A stretch of DNA of 64,000 nucleotides, from the NCBI GenBank assembly GCA_905182135.1, contig CAJJAG010000004.1:248001-312000 (forward strand), in the 5' to 3' direction. Source of the stretch: an uncultured Acidimicrobiaceae bacterium. Its GTDB lineage: Bacteria; Actinomycetota; Acidimicrobiia; Acidimicrobiales; UBA10347. The position numbers and the translations under genes are program-made. The notes under the pieces are model-generated. The model made no database searches and was not told the DNA's origin. It worked only from the letters and a program-made list of their open reading frames with translations. Shown here piece after piece: positions 9,309 to 17,851 of the stretch. Position 1 is the first letter of the stretch; every line of letters starts with the position of its first letter.

Positions 9309-9874
9309 ACTTCGAGCAACTCTTCCTCTTTGGCCGTCACTGCGGCGTCGATTTGGCTCTCGTGCGACTGGGTCAGTTCGTCAACGCGCTTCTCGGCTCG
9401 ATCAATGGCGTCTTGGGGAGCATCGCCATCTTTCTTCATCTTGTCGAGATCGGACCGGGCAGAACGACGACTGTTACGCAGTGCGATACGCCCATCTTCG
9501 GCCATGCCGCGTACGACCTTGATCAGGTCTTTACGGCGTTCGGCCGTAAGAGCAGGGAAAGCAAGACGCACAACCACGCCATCAGTCGAAGGCGATAGGC
9601 CTAAGTCGCTCTCGCGGATCGCCCTCTCGATACTTTCGACAGAATCCTTGTCGAATGGCGTGATGACGAGCATCCGGGCTTCGGGAACGCTGAAGGATGC
9701 CAACTGCTGCAAAGGCACAGGCGCGCCGTAGTACATAACAGGCATCTTCTCGACCAAGACCGGCGTTGCGCGACCCGTGCGGACGCCACTGAAGTTCTGA
9801 CGCGCGTGCACAACCGCTCCGTCCATACTCTCTTCAACTTCTTCGAGGACTAGCTCGATCATCTCATCGCTCAC
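9305..9874 (-). CDS. frr: Ribosome recycling factor
   Basis: RRF splits post-termination ribosomes together with EF-G. Conserved blocks are present: NFSGVRTGRATP, LVITPFD, IRESDLGLSPSTDG and LTAERRKDLIKVV. The open frame extends to 9985, but AGGAG lies 9 bases before the GTG at 9874, and this gives a normal 189-residue protein; the upstream residues do not resemble RRF. The stop overlaps the cdsA start (ATGA). pyrH, its usual immediate upstream neighbour, is separated from it by a plus-strand gene, so frr and cdsA need their own promoter in the 155-base divergent gap 9875-10029. Confidence 0.96.
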   Translation of the reverse strand: MSDEMIELVLEEVEESMDGAVVHARQNFSGVRTGRATPVLVEKMPVMYYGAPVPLQQLASFSVPEARMLVITPFDKDSVESIERAIRESDLGLSPSTDGVVVRLAFPALTAERRKDLIKVVRGMAEDGRIALRNSRRSARSDLDKMKKDGDAPQDAIDRAEKRVDELTQSHESQIDAAVTAKEEELLEV

Positions 9875-10029
9875 GGCGACTGTTCTCCTGTTGCATTCAA
9901 CGCGCTGACCTAGCGCTCCTGCAACAGTACCGATCAGGAGCCCCATAAGTCCGCCACCACTCTTGAGTTCCTTGCCACATGGCACCTGTGGCCGTTATAG
10001 AGTGGGCGCTGTCGACGACCTAGCGAGAT

Positions 10030-11265
10030 GTGACCGTGGCCCCAGCATTGCTTGCAAGCGACATGATCATCGTCGGGAACTCTTCTGACGACCCGTTCGC
10101 GATCGACATAGCGTTCGCTCTCGGACAGTCTGAAGATATTGCTGACCTAATCAGCATGAAAGTGTTCTCAAATAGCGAATTTTGCCCGCGATTTATCTCG
10201 GACGAGAGCGATCTGACAAGGATCGGGTATCAGCTCGACGGCAAGACCGTTGTGATCGTGAGCACGTCAAGCTTGACCATGAGCCGCAACTCGCTTGCGA
10301 TGCGAAACTTGCTCATTGCTCGGGCTGCGAAAGATAACGGCGCAGAAGCAGTGGTACTCGTCGAGCCAGACCTGTTCTTTAGCGCGCAGGATCGCGGTCC
10401 CCGACATGGTCAAGGCGCAACTCACTTCGAACGAGACGTCAACGACCTGAAAAAGTTCGACGGCCAGCCGTTCTCGTCTCGCTTGTATGCGCAAATGCTT
10501 CAACTCGCTGGTGTGGACAGGGTCATCACCGTCCACAACCACTCCGTAGCCGTGCAAGCAGAGTTCACCGACGTATTCCAGGGACGGTTTCACAACCTGA
10601 TTCCTTACGAGGTCTATGCCGACTACCTCCATAATGCCAACATCGTCGATTTCAATGCCGACGGTGAAGGCTTAGTGCTGTGTGCCCCAGACAAGGGCGC
10701 CCGCGAGTTCGTGCGAGAAATGTTCGCCGTTCTCGATCTGCCCAAGGCCAAGTTCATCATGCTCGACAAGGAACGCTCCGGTGAGCGCGAGGTAGAGATT
10801 AGTTTGCATGTCGAGAGCGACACCAGCATCGACGAAATCGCCGGTCATGACCTGGTGCTCTTCGATGACATGGTGCGCACTGGTTCAACTGTCGTAAAGT
10901 CTTGCGAGTTCCTAAAGACGGCGAAACTTAAGCGCACAGTGTTCGCTGTGTCCCACTTCTATGCGAGCTCCGAAGGTCGCGAGAAAATGGCGAACCCGGC
11001 AATCGACGAAATTCTCACGCTGAACACCCTGCCGACCGTGCTAAATCGTGATGTACAGGGTCGTCTTCGCAAAAAGCTCGTTGTGCTCAAAATCGAGCAG
11101 TGGCTCGCTCGTAACCTGGCCCAAATCGTGGGTCTACCTAATCGGCGCGACGACAGCCTCTATCACATCGATATGTCGTCGAAGAACCCGCGCTTCAAGC
11201 ACAAAATCTGGTCGAATGATCAGCTCTCGAGCCTGCGCGAAGAAGCTCCGCTTCCCTTCGACTAG
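10030..11265 (+). CDS. Divergent PRPP synthetase (ribose-phosphate diphosphokinase) family protein
   Basis: The fold is that of PRPP synthetase, which makes phosphoribosyl pyrophosphate from ribose 5-phosphate and ATP. The PRPP-binding loop reads LVLFDDMVRTGSTV. The catalytic flexible-loop region AQDRGPRHGQG is recognisable but is followed by an insertion of about 15 residues before the block equivalent to GEPISAK (here DGQPFSSRL). VDRVITVHNHS matches the classical VDL-HS strand, and FSNSEF replaces the usual F-DGE-. At 411 residues it is about 90 longer than typical bacterial Prs. It starts with GTG or an internal ATG at 10063. It sits alone on the plus strand between frr and pyrH. Catalytic competence cannot be judged from sequence alone. 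Confidence 0.8.
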   Translation: MTVAPALLASDMIIVGNSSDDPFAIDIAFALGQSEDIADLISMKVFSNSEFCPRFISDESDLTRIGYQLDGKTVVIVSTSSLTMSRNSLAMRNLLIARAAKDNGAEAVVLVEPDLFFSAQDRGPRHGQGATHFERDVNDLKKFDGQPFSSRLYAQMLQLAGVDRVITVHNHSVAVQAEFTDVFQGRFHNLIPYEVYADYLHNANIVDFNADGEGLVLCAPDKGAREFVREMFAVLDLPKAKFIMLDKERSGEREVEISLHVESDTSIDEIAGHDLVLFDDMVRTGSTVVKSCEFLKTAKLKRTVFAVSHFYASSEGREKMANPAIDEILTLNTLPTVLNRDVQGRLRKKLVVLKIEQWLARNLAQIVGLPNRRDDSLYHIDMSSKNPRFKHKIWSNDQLSSLREEAPLPFD

Positions 11266-11309
11266 CTCCGTTAGCAGCCTTGGGTGCTTTCTAGCGCCCA
11301 GTTCGGGTG

Positions 11310-11330
11310 ACGCCCTTGCTGGTTGGGCGT
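11310..11330. terminator. Small hairpin between convergent genes, possible bidirectional terminator
   Basis: ACGCCC and GGGCGT form a 6-base stem around a 9-base loop in the 73-base gap between the PRPP-synthetase-like gene and convergent pyrH. There is no T-tract on either side, so it is weak as an intrinsic terminator. Confidence 0.3.
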
Positions 11331-11338
11331 GGTAGGTG

Positions 11339-12094
11339 CTACGAAACCATGGTGCCGATGGCTTCGCCAGCCAGGATCTTCGGAACGTTGTCTTCGCCCA
11401 TAAGGTCGAACAACACGATGGGAAGATTGTTGTCCATGCACAGCGTGGTGGCGGTCGCGTCCATGGCCCGCAAATCCTTGGAGAGCACATCGAGATAGCT
11501 GACGTGATCAAGCTTGGTCGCGGTGCTATCGACCTTGGGGTCTGCAGTGTAAATGCCGTCGATACCTGAGTGGGTGCCTTTAAGCAGGACTTCGGCATCG
11601 ATCTCAGCTGCTCGTAGCGCCGCCGCCGTATCGGTTGTAAAGAATGGGTTACCGGTTCCCCCAGCAAAGATCACAACGCGATCTTTTTCAAGGTGCCGAA
11701 TGGCTTTACGCCGAATGTACGGTTCTGCTATCTCGGACATCTCGATCGCGGTCTGCACTCGAGTCGGTACGCCCAAGCGTTCAAGCATCTCTTGCAGTGC
11801 TAGGCCGTTGATAACTGTGGCCAACATGCCCATGTAATCAGCCTGCGCTCGGTCCATACCCGCGCCAGCCCCAGAAAGACCACGCCAGATATTGCCACCA
11901 CCAACCACAACCGATATCGAAACATCAAACCGACGGCGGGCCTCGGCAATCGTTCTGGCGATCGAACCTACGATGTCACCATCGATGCCGTAGCCAATGT
12001 CTCCGGCGAATGCTTCGCCGGAGACCTTCAGCATCACCCGATTCCAACGAGCAGGTTCTGAGCCGCGCTTGGAGAAATCTGGATGGTCAGACAT
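11339..12094 (-). CDS. pyrH: Uridylate kinase (UMP kinase)
   Basis: Hexameric bacterial UMP kinase of the amino-acid-kinase fold, converting UMP to UDP. Conserved blocks: [57 protein letters not shown] and [18 protein letters not shown] short charged N-terminal extension of about 18 residues precedes the core; the start at 12094 has AAAGGAA 5-11 bases upstream. It lies 39 bases downstream of tsf. Confidence 0.97.
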   Translation of the reverse strand: MSDHPDFSKRGSEPARWNRVMLKVSGEAFAGDIGYGIDGDIVGSIARTIAEARRRFDVSISVVVGGGNIWRGLSGAGAGMDRAQADYMGMLATVINGLALQEMLERLGVPTRVQTAIEMSEIAEPYIRRKAIRHLEKDRVVIFAGGTGNPFFTTDTAAALRAAEIDAEVLLKGTHSGIDGIYTADPKVDSTATKLDHVSYLDVLSKDLRAMDATATTLCMDNNLPIVLFDLMGEDNVPKILAGEAIGTMVS

Positions 12095-12133
12095 AGGTTC
12101 CTTTTGGGTTGTGAAGGAGTTAGTACTTCCGTG

Positions 12134-12922
12134 TCAGGCGCCGACGCGGGCCTGAACGAAACGCACCAAGGTTCCCGGTGCAGCAGTATCGGCAACGGTG
12201 ACCTTGTCACCGTTGAGACCCTGCTCAAGCAACACGCTTTCCTTGTACCAAGCGCCCAGGCGACCGTCGACGATCTTGTCCCAAGCAGCCTCGGGCTTAC
12301 CCTCGGATTTGGTGATCTCAAGTAGAGCCTCGCGCTCTTTAGCCACATCGTCTTCAGAGACTTCAGACTTGTCGAGAAAACGTGGGTTCGCAAATGCGCA
12401 ATGCAGCGCAATCGAGTGCAAGGCATCTTCGCTGACGCCGCTGCCTTCGACAACGACGCCGATGGTGCCACGGCCGTCCTGCACATGCAGGTAGGTATCA
12501 AGCGTGTTGCCCTCGGCAGCCTCGAGGAGGTGCACAGCGCCGACGTCGATGTTTTCCTTCTTGGTCAACTTCAGATCTTCGATGTCAGTGGCGCAATCGA
12601 CCGCAGCGTCGCCACCGGCGAGTGCGACATCGGCCAACTTTTGAGCGACAGCCACAAAGTCTGCACTCTTCGCTGAGAAGTCGGTTTCGCTACGCAACAG
12701 CACAACGGCCACCTTGTTGCCGTCACTAGCCATCGCAACAGCGCCATCGGAATTGTCGCGGTCGGACCGCTTAGCTGCCTTGCTGAGACCCTTTTCGCGA
12801 AGAATTTGAGTTGCGGCTTCTGCGTCGCCGCCAGCTTCAGTAAGCGCCTTCTTAGCGTCCATCATGCCGGCACCTGTGGCGTCACGTAGTGCCTTGACGT
12901 CCTTGGCGGTGAAATCAGACAT
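12134..12922 (-). CDS. tsf: Translation elongation factor Ts
   Basis: EF-Ts regenerates EF-Tu-GTP. The N-terminal UBA-like domain begins [19 protein letters not shown] and continues with [14 protein letters not shown], and the core blocks [16 protein letters not shown] and [11 protein letters not shown] follow. The open frame runs upstream to 13117, but that part is an out-of-frame reading of the rpsB tail repeats. The ATG at 12922 lies in ATGTCTGA, overlapping the rpsB stop by 8 bases. Length of 262 residues is normal. Confidence 0.97.
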   Translation of the reverse strand: MSDFTAKDVKALRDATGAGMMDAKKALTEAGGDAEAATQILREKGLSKAAKRSDRDNSDGAVAMASDGNKVAVVLLRSETDFSAKSADFVAVAQKLADVALAGGDAAVDCATDIEDLKLTKKENIDVGAVHLLEAAEGNTLDTYLHVQDGRGTIGVVVEGSGVSEDALHSIALHCAFANPRFLDKSEVSEDDVAKEREALLEITKSEGKPEAAWDKIVDGRLGAWYKESVLLEQGLNGDKVTVADTAAPGTLVRFVQARVGA

Positions 12923-13949
12923 CAGGATTCTCCTGTGAAGATGCACTAGGTGCCTCGGCGGTCTCAGCTGCCGGAGCTTCTTCAACGACGAGCGCTTCAG
13001 TAACAGGAGCTTCTTCGACGACGGGCGCTTCTTCAACGACGGGCGCTTCTTCAACGACGGGCGCTTCTTCAACGACGGGCGCTTCAGTAACAGGAGCTGT
13101 GGCTGCGGCCGCAGCAATGTTCTCTTGAACGCGAGCTTCGCGGGCCGCTGCGGCTTCAGCGGCGGCGGCTAGGGCCAACGCCTGTTCACGAGCAATACGA
13201 GCTTCGTCTTCAGCCGAACGAGCCGCAGGAGCCGCTGCAGCAGCAGCTGGGTTGCGACGACTGTGAATGAAACGGCCTTCGATGACGGCATCGCTCATGA
13301 TGCGGGTCATGATCTCGCCGGAACGGATGGCGTCGTCGTTGCCTGGAATGACGTACTGGATCAGGTCTGGGTCACAGTTGGTGTCGACCACAGCGATGAT
13401 CGGGATACCGAGCTTGTTGGCTTCGGTAACGGCGATGTGTTCTTTGCGGACATCAAGAATGAAGACTGCATCGGGCAGCTTGGTCATATTCTTGATACCG
13501 CCCAAGTTGCGCTGCAGCTTGACCAATTCGCGGCTCTTGAGCAGTGCTTCCTTTTTCGGCATTAGATCGAACTCGCCCGTGGCGATCATGCGCTCGTATT
13601 CGCGCATCTTGCTCACACGCTTTGAGATTGTTTCGAAGTTGGTGAGCATGCCACCGAGCCAGCGCTGGTTCACGAACGGCATATTGCAGCGGTCGGCGAA
13701 GCTCTCGATGCTGTCTTGAGCCTGCTTCTTGGTTCCGATAAACATGATCGAGCCACCTTTGCCGATGGTGTCGCGCACAAAACCGTACGAGTCTTCGATC
13801 AACCCAAGTGTTTGACGCAGGTCAATAATGTGGATACCCGAGCGTTCACCGTGAATGAACCGCTTCATTTTTGGGTTCCAACGGCGGGTCTGATGCCCAA
13901 AGTGGACGCCTGCGTCGAGTAGCTGCTTCATGGACACAACAGGTGCCAT
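12915..13949 (-). CDS. rpsB: 30S ribosomal protein S2 (uS2) with long acidic repeat tail
   Basis: The S2 core occupies about residues 1-235, with [45 protein letters not shown] and [19 protein letters not shown]. Beyond it, an Ala-rich charged helix leads into a tail built from about five EEAPVV hexapeptide repeats and ends near residue 344; S2 is usually 230-290 residues. The tail repeats are near-identical at DNA level (13018-13086). RBS AGGAG lies about 8 bases before the ATG. The stop overlaps tsf by 8 bases. The core is certain; the function of the tail is unknown and probably lies outside the ribosome body. Confidence 0.97.
   Translation of the reverse strand: MAPVVSMKQLLDAGVHFGHQTRRWNPKMKRFIHGERSGIHIIDLRQTLGLIEDSYGFVRDTIGKGGSIMFIGTKKQAQDSIESFADRCNMPFVNQRWLGGMLTNFETISKRVSKMREYERMIATGEFDLMPKKEALLKSRELVKLQRNLGGIKNMTKLPDAVFILDVRKEHIAVTEANKLGIPIIAVVDTNCDPDLIQYVIPGNDDAIRSGEIMTRIMSDAVIEGRFIHSRRNPAAAAAAPAARSAEDEARIAREQALALAAAAEAAAAREARVQENIAAAAATAPVTEAPVVEEAPVVEEAPVVEEAPVVEEAPVTEALVVEEAPAAETAEAPSASSQENPDV
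13018..13086 (-). repeat. 18-bp tandem repeat encoding the S2 tail
   Basis: Three exact copies of ACGACGGGCGCTTCTTCA and a shortened fourth, all in frame within the 3' part of rpsB. They encode repeating Val-Glu-Glu-Ala-Pro-Val on the minus strand. The near-perfect identity suggests recent expansion or ongoing slippage. Confidence 0.9.
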
Positions 13950-13976
13950 AGTTTTTTCTCCTGGTCGGTTGAAGGG

Positions 13977-14033
13977 AGATCTGGACCAGCGCCAATCCTT
14001 TTACGGGAACAGCGACCGATGACGGCCAGATCT
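13977..14033 (-). promoter_or_regulatory. Structured rpsB 5' leader, candidate S2 autoregulatory site
   Basis: The minus-strand leader contains AGATCTGG (14033-14026) and its exact complement CCAGATCT (13984-13977), enclosing 41 bases. A competing pairing (GGTCG with CGACC next to the AGGAG ribosome-binding site) is also possible. The region 13950-14233 otherwise holds no gene I support. Many bacteria autoregulate rpsB-tsf through a leader structure, but I cannot match this to a known class. Confidence 0.3.
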
Positions 14034-14233
14034 TTGTTATCGGGACGCGCCGGTTGCGCGCTCAGTGCGTCGTTCACGATAACCACGCAGAACCCAGAAT
14101 CAGCTGAGAAATCCATACTTCTCGCTCCTGATGCCTGCAGCGGAGAGATATCGGCAACTACTAACCCGCCTGGTAAGTGCCGCGTTGCTGCTTTTGGTCA
14201 CCGCTGCACCGGTCTAAGGGCAAACGAGGTCCT

Positions 14234-14755
14234 TCAACCAGGTTCTGCCACGAGCCTGACTCGGGCTTCACTATCGCTGGCATCGATCAAGATTTGCGGA
14301 TCAAGATAGTGATCATTCACCCGAGCACCAAAGTGGAAGCCAGTGTTCGCTCGGGCGATTGCAGACTGCTGGTTCACGGTCTCACCTTCAACGACCCATA
14401 TCTCGAGCAGTCCACTGTAGGTAGTACGAACACCATCGCCGTGCGCGATGGTAATGACCTTTCTGCCAGCCACAGAACCGGCGAACAGGACGTAACCCAC
14501 TGCAGCCGCAGCGACCACCTGATTCTCGCTCGTTGCATATTCGAGGCCTCGGTTGCCCGCTCCTCCGATGTGCGCAGGTGGTCGAAAGGGATCGATGACT
14601 TGCGTGAGCATCGGAGCCACGTAGTAAACGGGCATACGAACCGAGGGTTCCTGAGCCATCGCTGATCCGATGGAGAGCAAGAACGATGCCAGCACCGCCA
14701 CGATGGCGACGCGCTCGGCACGGCCTGGTTGCGGCCACGCTCCTGTGCTAGTCAT
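14234..14755 (-). CDS. Secreted M23/LytM-like protein, probably catalytically inactive
   Basis: A signal peptide is clear (AERVAIVAVLASFLLSIGSAMA, with cleavage likely after Ala-Met-Ala). The remaining about 135 residues follow the LytM (peptidase M23) fold: VIDPFRPP, then GLEYA, YVLFAGSVAGRKVITIAHGDG, TTYSGL, and TGFHFGARVNDHYLDPQIL. The zinc ligands look lost: the usual H-G-D site reads GNRGLEY and the HxH site reads FHF. It is therefore probably a regulatory or cell-wall-binding LytM domain, as in EnvC or NlpD. Its ATG overlaps the dprA stop by 4 bases, making it the last gene of the yifB-dprA unit. M23 proteins upstream of rpsB are common in actinobacteria. Confidence 0.82.
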   Translation of the reverse strand: MTSTGAWPQPGRAERVAIVAVLASFLLSIGSAMAQEPSVRMPVYYVAPMLTQVIDPFRPPAHIGGAGNRGLEYATSENQVVAAAAVGYVLFAGSVAGRKVITIAHGDGVRTTYSGLLEIWVVEGETVNQQSAIARANTGFHFGARVNDHYLDPQILIDASDSEARVRLVAEPG

Positions 14756-15867
14756 GCTGAGCGCTCGACCGCGCCACCAAAGCGGCGCAGCGCTCCGACT
14801 CCAATAAGGCGTTCGACCTCGAGCGTCACTTCGCGGGGCGAGCGACCAGACACACTGACGACAGCGTCAAGTCCGACCGGCTGCCAACCAACAACCTCGA
14901 GCAGCCATGAATCAATACCTAGCTCTGGTTGCACATGCTTGGAACCCCCCATTGGGGCGACCGCATCGAGGAGTTCATCGAGGTCGTGCAGCGAGTGTGC
15001 ACCATCTGCGATCAGCTTGTTGGTACCTTGCGACACAGGCGAATAGATAGGCCCCGGAACTGCGAAGACGGCTCGATTTCGGCGAAGGGCTTCATCGACG
15101 GTGTACATAGAGCCGCCCTTTCGCGCCGACTCGATCACAACCGTTGCGGCTGAGAGCGCTGCGACAACACGGTTGCGAGCCGGAAATCGCCACGTCTCAG
15201 GACGCGAGCCAAGCGGCCATTCACTGAGTAATGCGCCATGCTCGGCGATCTGTTGGTAAAGCCCCCGGTTGCGTTGCGGATAGATGATGTCCACGCCACC
15301 AGCCACAACGGCCACGGCCCGGGCAGGTGCCTGAGAGATCGCCCCCGCATGGGCAGCGGCATCTATACCTGAGGCCAGCCCCGAGACAACGTCGACTCCT
15401 CGTTCTGCCAACGCTGCACCCAATTGGCGCGCAACATCTCTTCCGTAGCCGGTGCAGTTGCGCGTGCCAACAATGGCAACTCGTACTCGGTCATCAAGTC
15501 TTTCCGGGCCCTGGCGAAAGATGACTGGCGGCGGGTCAGGATCATCGCGTAACGCATCGGGATAGCCGGTATGGCCGAATGGCAAAACAACAGTGCGCCT
15601 TTGACGGTGGCGCTCTAGTTCAGCCGGGGGGTCGACGTGACGACACCATGCTGGCCAGCTAGTTGCCGAATCGCGGTCGCGCCCGTGGCGGGGCGCTCCC
15701 CCAGCAGCGACCCGCTTCCACACCGTGGTCGGTGAGCCGGCCTCTATGAGACTCCAGAACCGGCTCGGGGTGAGCTTTGGCAAGCCGGCAAGCGCTATCA
15801 GAGCTGCCCATTCGGCATCGTCATCGACCTTGATCGGTGAGCGGTCGTTCGCCGACCACTCAGACAT
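14752..15867 (-). CDS. dprA: DNA-processing protein DprA (Smf)
   Basis: DprA loads RecA onto incoming single-stranded DNA during natural transformation. The Rossmann core contains VAIVGTRNCTGYGRDVAR, SGLASGIDAAAH, GGVDIIYPQRN and the signature GSRPETWRFPARNR followed by ESARKGGSMYT. A C-terminal winged-helix-like domain (about 305-371) precedes the stop. The N-terminal 85 residues hold a degenerate helix-hairpin-helix (GLPKLTPSRFWSLIEAG). It overlaps yifB by 8 bases (ATGTCTGA) and the M23 gene by 4. Whether this organism is competent is not shown by the window. Confidence 0.95.
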   Translation of the reverse strand: MSEWSANDRSPIKVDDDAEWAALIALAGLPKLTPSRFWSLIEAGSPTTVWKRVAAGGAPRHGRDRDSATSWPAWCRHVDPPAELERHRQRRTVVLPFGHTGYPDALRDDPDPPPVIFRQGPERLDDRVRVAIVGTRNCTGYGRDVARQLGAALAERGVDVVSGLASGIDAAAHAGAISQAPARAVAVVAGGVDIIYPQRNRGLYQQIAEHGALLSEWPLGSRPETWRFPARNRVVAALSAATVVIESARKGGSMYTVDEALRRNRAVFAVPGPIYSPVSQGTNKLIADGAHSLHDLDELLDAVAPMGGSKHVQPELGIDSWLLEVVGWQPVGLDAVVSVSGRSPREVTLEVERLIGVGALRRFGGAVERSA

Positions 15868-17449
15868 GGGTGGCTCCCAACAAGTCGAACAGAACGGGGC
15901 GCGCCCGAAGCGCTAAAGCGCTGGCGATTGAGGTCTCGCTAACGATGTCTTCGTCCGCCAGGTCAGCGATCGTACGGGCAACCATGCGGACACGAGCCAG
16001 TCCCCGGGCAGACAACCGCCCGTCGGCCAGTGCCCCTTTCAGCATGGACCTGCCTGCATCGCTAGTCGGTGCGAGTTCGTCGAGCTGTCCAGCAGGAATT
16101 AGTGAATTCGAGGAGAACCCACGAGCACTGGCCTTAGCCCGTGCCGTAAGGACTCGCTCGCGGACCGCCTGACTTGGTTCGCCTTTGTCCGACGACATGA
16201 GCTGGTTTGCGCTGGGTCGTTGCATATGGACCCGAAGATCGATCCGATCGAGCAGCGGGCCTGAGAGCCGCCGCATGTAACGCTGCCGAGCCTGGTCGCT
16301 GCAGCGACAAGGTTCCACAGACCCAAGCAAACCGCAGGGGCACGGATTCATCGCTGCTACCAGACAAAACCTGGACGGGTAACGAACCGATGCGTGTGCA
16401 CGACTGATGTGCACGCTCCCTTCTTCAAGCGGTTGGCGCATAGCATCGAGCGCTCCAGGAGCAAACTCGCCAAGCTCGTCAAGGAACAACACGCCGCCAT
16501 GCGAGCAGCTAATTTCGCCCGGTCGGAGTCGAGTGCTTCCACCACCAATTAAGGCGGTCATGGAAGCCGAATGGTGCGGCGCCCGAAATGGTGGTATTCG
16601 CAATAACGAATCTGTGGGTATAACCAGACCGGCAACTGAGTGAATGCGGCTAGCAACAAGAGCGACGCTGCTGTCCATGTCAGGCAAGATCCCAGGTAAC
16701 CGCCGTGCCAGCATGCTCTTGCCTGCACCCGGAGGCCCAACAAGCAGCAGGTTGTGGCCACCTGCTGCGGCGATCTCGAGTGCTTGCCGAGCGAATGGAT
16801 GCCCGGCAACATCGGCAAGGTCAGGGGCCGCCCTTCGATGAGGACGGCTCAGTATGGGCGGGTGCGTTGACCACGACTCGGCCCCTTTAAGACAGTCAAC
16901 GACCTGGCGGAGCGACGCGGCACAGCGCACCTTTTCTGCTCCAGCAAGCGCTGCTTCATTCGCCGCAGCAGTAGCCACCACGACGATCAGGTCGTCGAGC
17001 GCTGCGACGCGAGACAAGATGCCAGGCACCGACCGCAGCGAACCATCGAGGCCAAGTTCTGCAACGAACCCATGCCCATCGAGCAACTCGGCGGGCAGCC
17101 GTTGATGCTCGGGTTGGCGAGTCTCTCCATCGTCTACCAAACGATTGGCCTGCTTCTCTTCCAGCGTCGATGCTGCAATAACCCCCAGCGCTATCGCCAG
17201 GTCAAGTCCCGTCCCTTCTTTGCGGACCTGCGATGGCGCAAGGTTCACTGTGACCCGCGCTCCGGTTGGCCACTTGAAGCCGCTTGAGTTCAGTGCCGCC
17301 CGAACCCTGTCGCGGGCCTCGCGACACGACGCGTCGGGAAGACCGACAACATTGAACGATGGCAAAACGCCAGTGACAACATGGACTTCTACTTGGACAC
17401 GCTGGCCATCGATACCACGCAAGGTGGCCGACGCTGAGGATGAAAGCAC
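15860..17449 (-). CDS. comM: YifB/ComM family AAA+ ATPase (Mg-chelatase-like)
   Basis: ComM/YifB is a hexameric helicase promoting branch migration during transformation. The N-terminal ChlI-like domain (VVTGVLPSFNVVGLPD, then VNLAPSQVRKEGTGLDLAIAL) is followed by AAA+ motifs: Walker A GPPGAGKSML, Walker B GGVLFLDELGEF and NPCPCGLLGS. A GTG at 17449 has GGGGGAG 7-13 bases upstream; the frame extends to a TTG at 17464 but the ribosome-binding site favours 17449. In most actinobacteria yraN lies directly upstream; here it is about 7.6 kb away and inverted. Confidence 0.94.
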   Translation of the reverse strand: MLSSSASATLRGIDGQRVQVEVHVVTGVLPSFNVVGLPDASCREARDRVRAALNSSGFKWPTGARVTVNLAPSQVRKEGTGLDLAIALGVIAASTLEEKQANRLVDDGETRQPEHQRLPAELLDGHGFVAELGLDGSLRSVPGILSRVAALDDLIVVVATAAANEAALAGAEKVRCAASLRQVVDCLKGAESWSTHPPILSRPHRRAAPDLADVAGHPFARQALEIAAAGGHNLLLVGPPGAGKSMLARRLPGILPDMDSSVALVASRIHSVAGLVIPTDSLLRIPPFRAPHHSASMTALIGGGSTRLRPGEISCSHGGVLFLDELGEFAPGALDAMRQPLEEGSVHISRAHASVRYPSRFCLVAAMNPCPCGLLGSVEPCRCSDQARQRYMRRLSGPLLDRIDLRVHMQRPSANQLMSSDKGEPSQAVRERVLTARAKASARGFSSNSLIPAGQLDELAPTSDAGRSMLKGALADGRLSARGLARVRMVARTIADLADEDIVSETSIASALALRARPVLFDLLGATHV

Positions 17450-17851
17450 AAAACGCTCCCCCAATAAATATCAACGGGGAAGCGTGTCATCACCATAAAC
17501 CAGCGGTGTGACAGTTGCCAGAGACACTTGCTCAAAAACGCAACGACCTCCAATATTATTGGATTCAAGGGTCAGCCACAAACGGCCAACAACGTCGATA
17601 ACGACCTAAACGGTGTTCCCGTATCTGTTTTTCGAGCGCTGCTCGAGATGCGTACCCAATACCTAGAGACCCATTCAAAGTCAGTACTAGTTTGGGGACC
17701 GAACATGCACCGCAGTGGGTCAAGAAACACCATCTGCCTGCCGAATATCTGCGACCGCCATGATCGCCCCAACGCTGGCCGTCAACAAAGGAACCTCGAC
17801 AGACGGTTCGCTGCGTAGACTTCTCTGTTCCCCCTTGTAAAGCAGTACCGC
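17450..17851. other. Divergent intergenic region between comM and the helicase gene
   Basis: About 400 bases separating two divergent genes. It should contain both promoters and the helicase mRNA leader. No open frame here resembles a known protein, and I cannot point to clear promoter boxes. Confidence 0.4.

Noticed and set aside
12923-13117. N-terminal extension of tsf rich in Lys-Arg-Pro-Ser
   Set aside because: It is the rpsB tail repeat read in another frame; EF-Ts homology starts at 12922.
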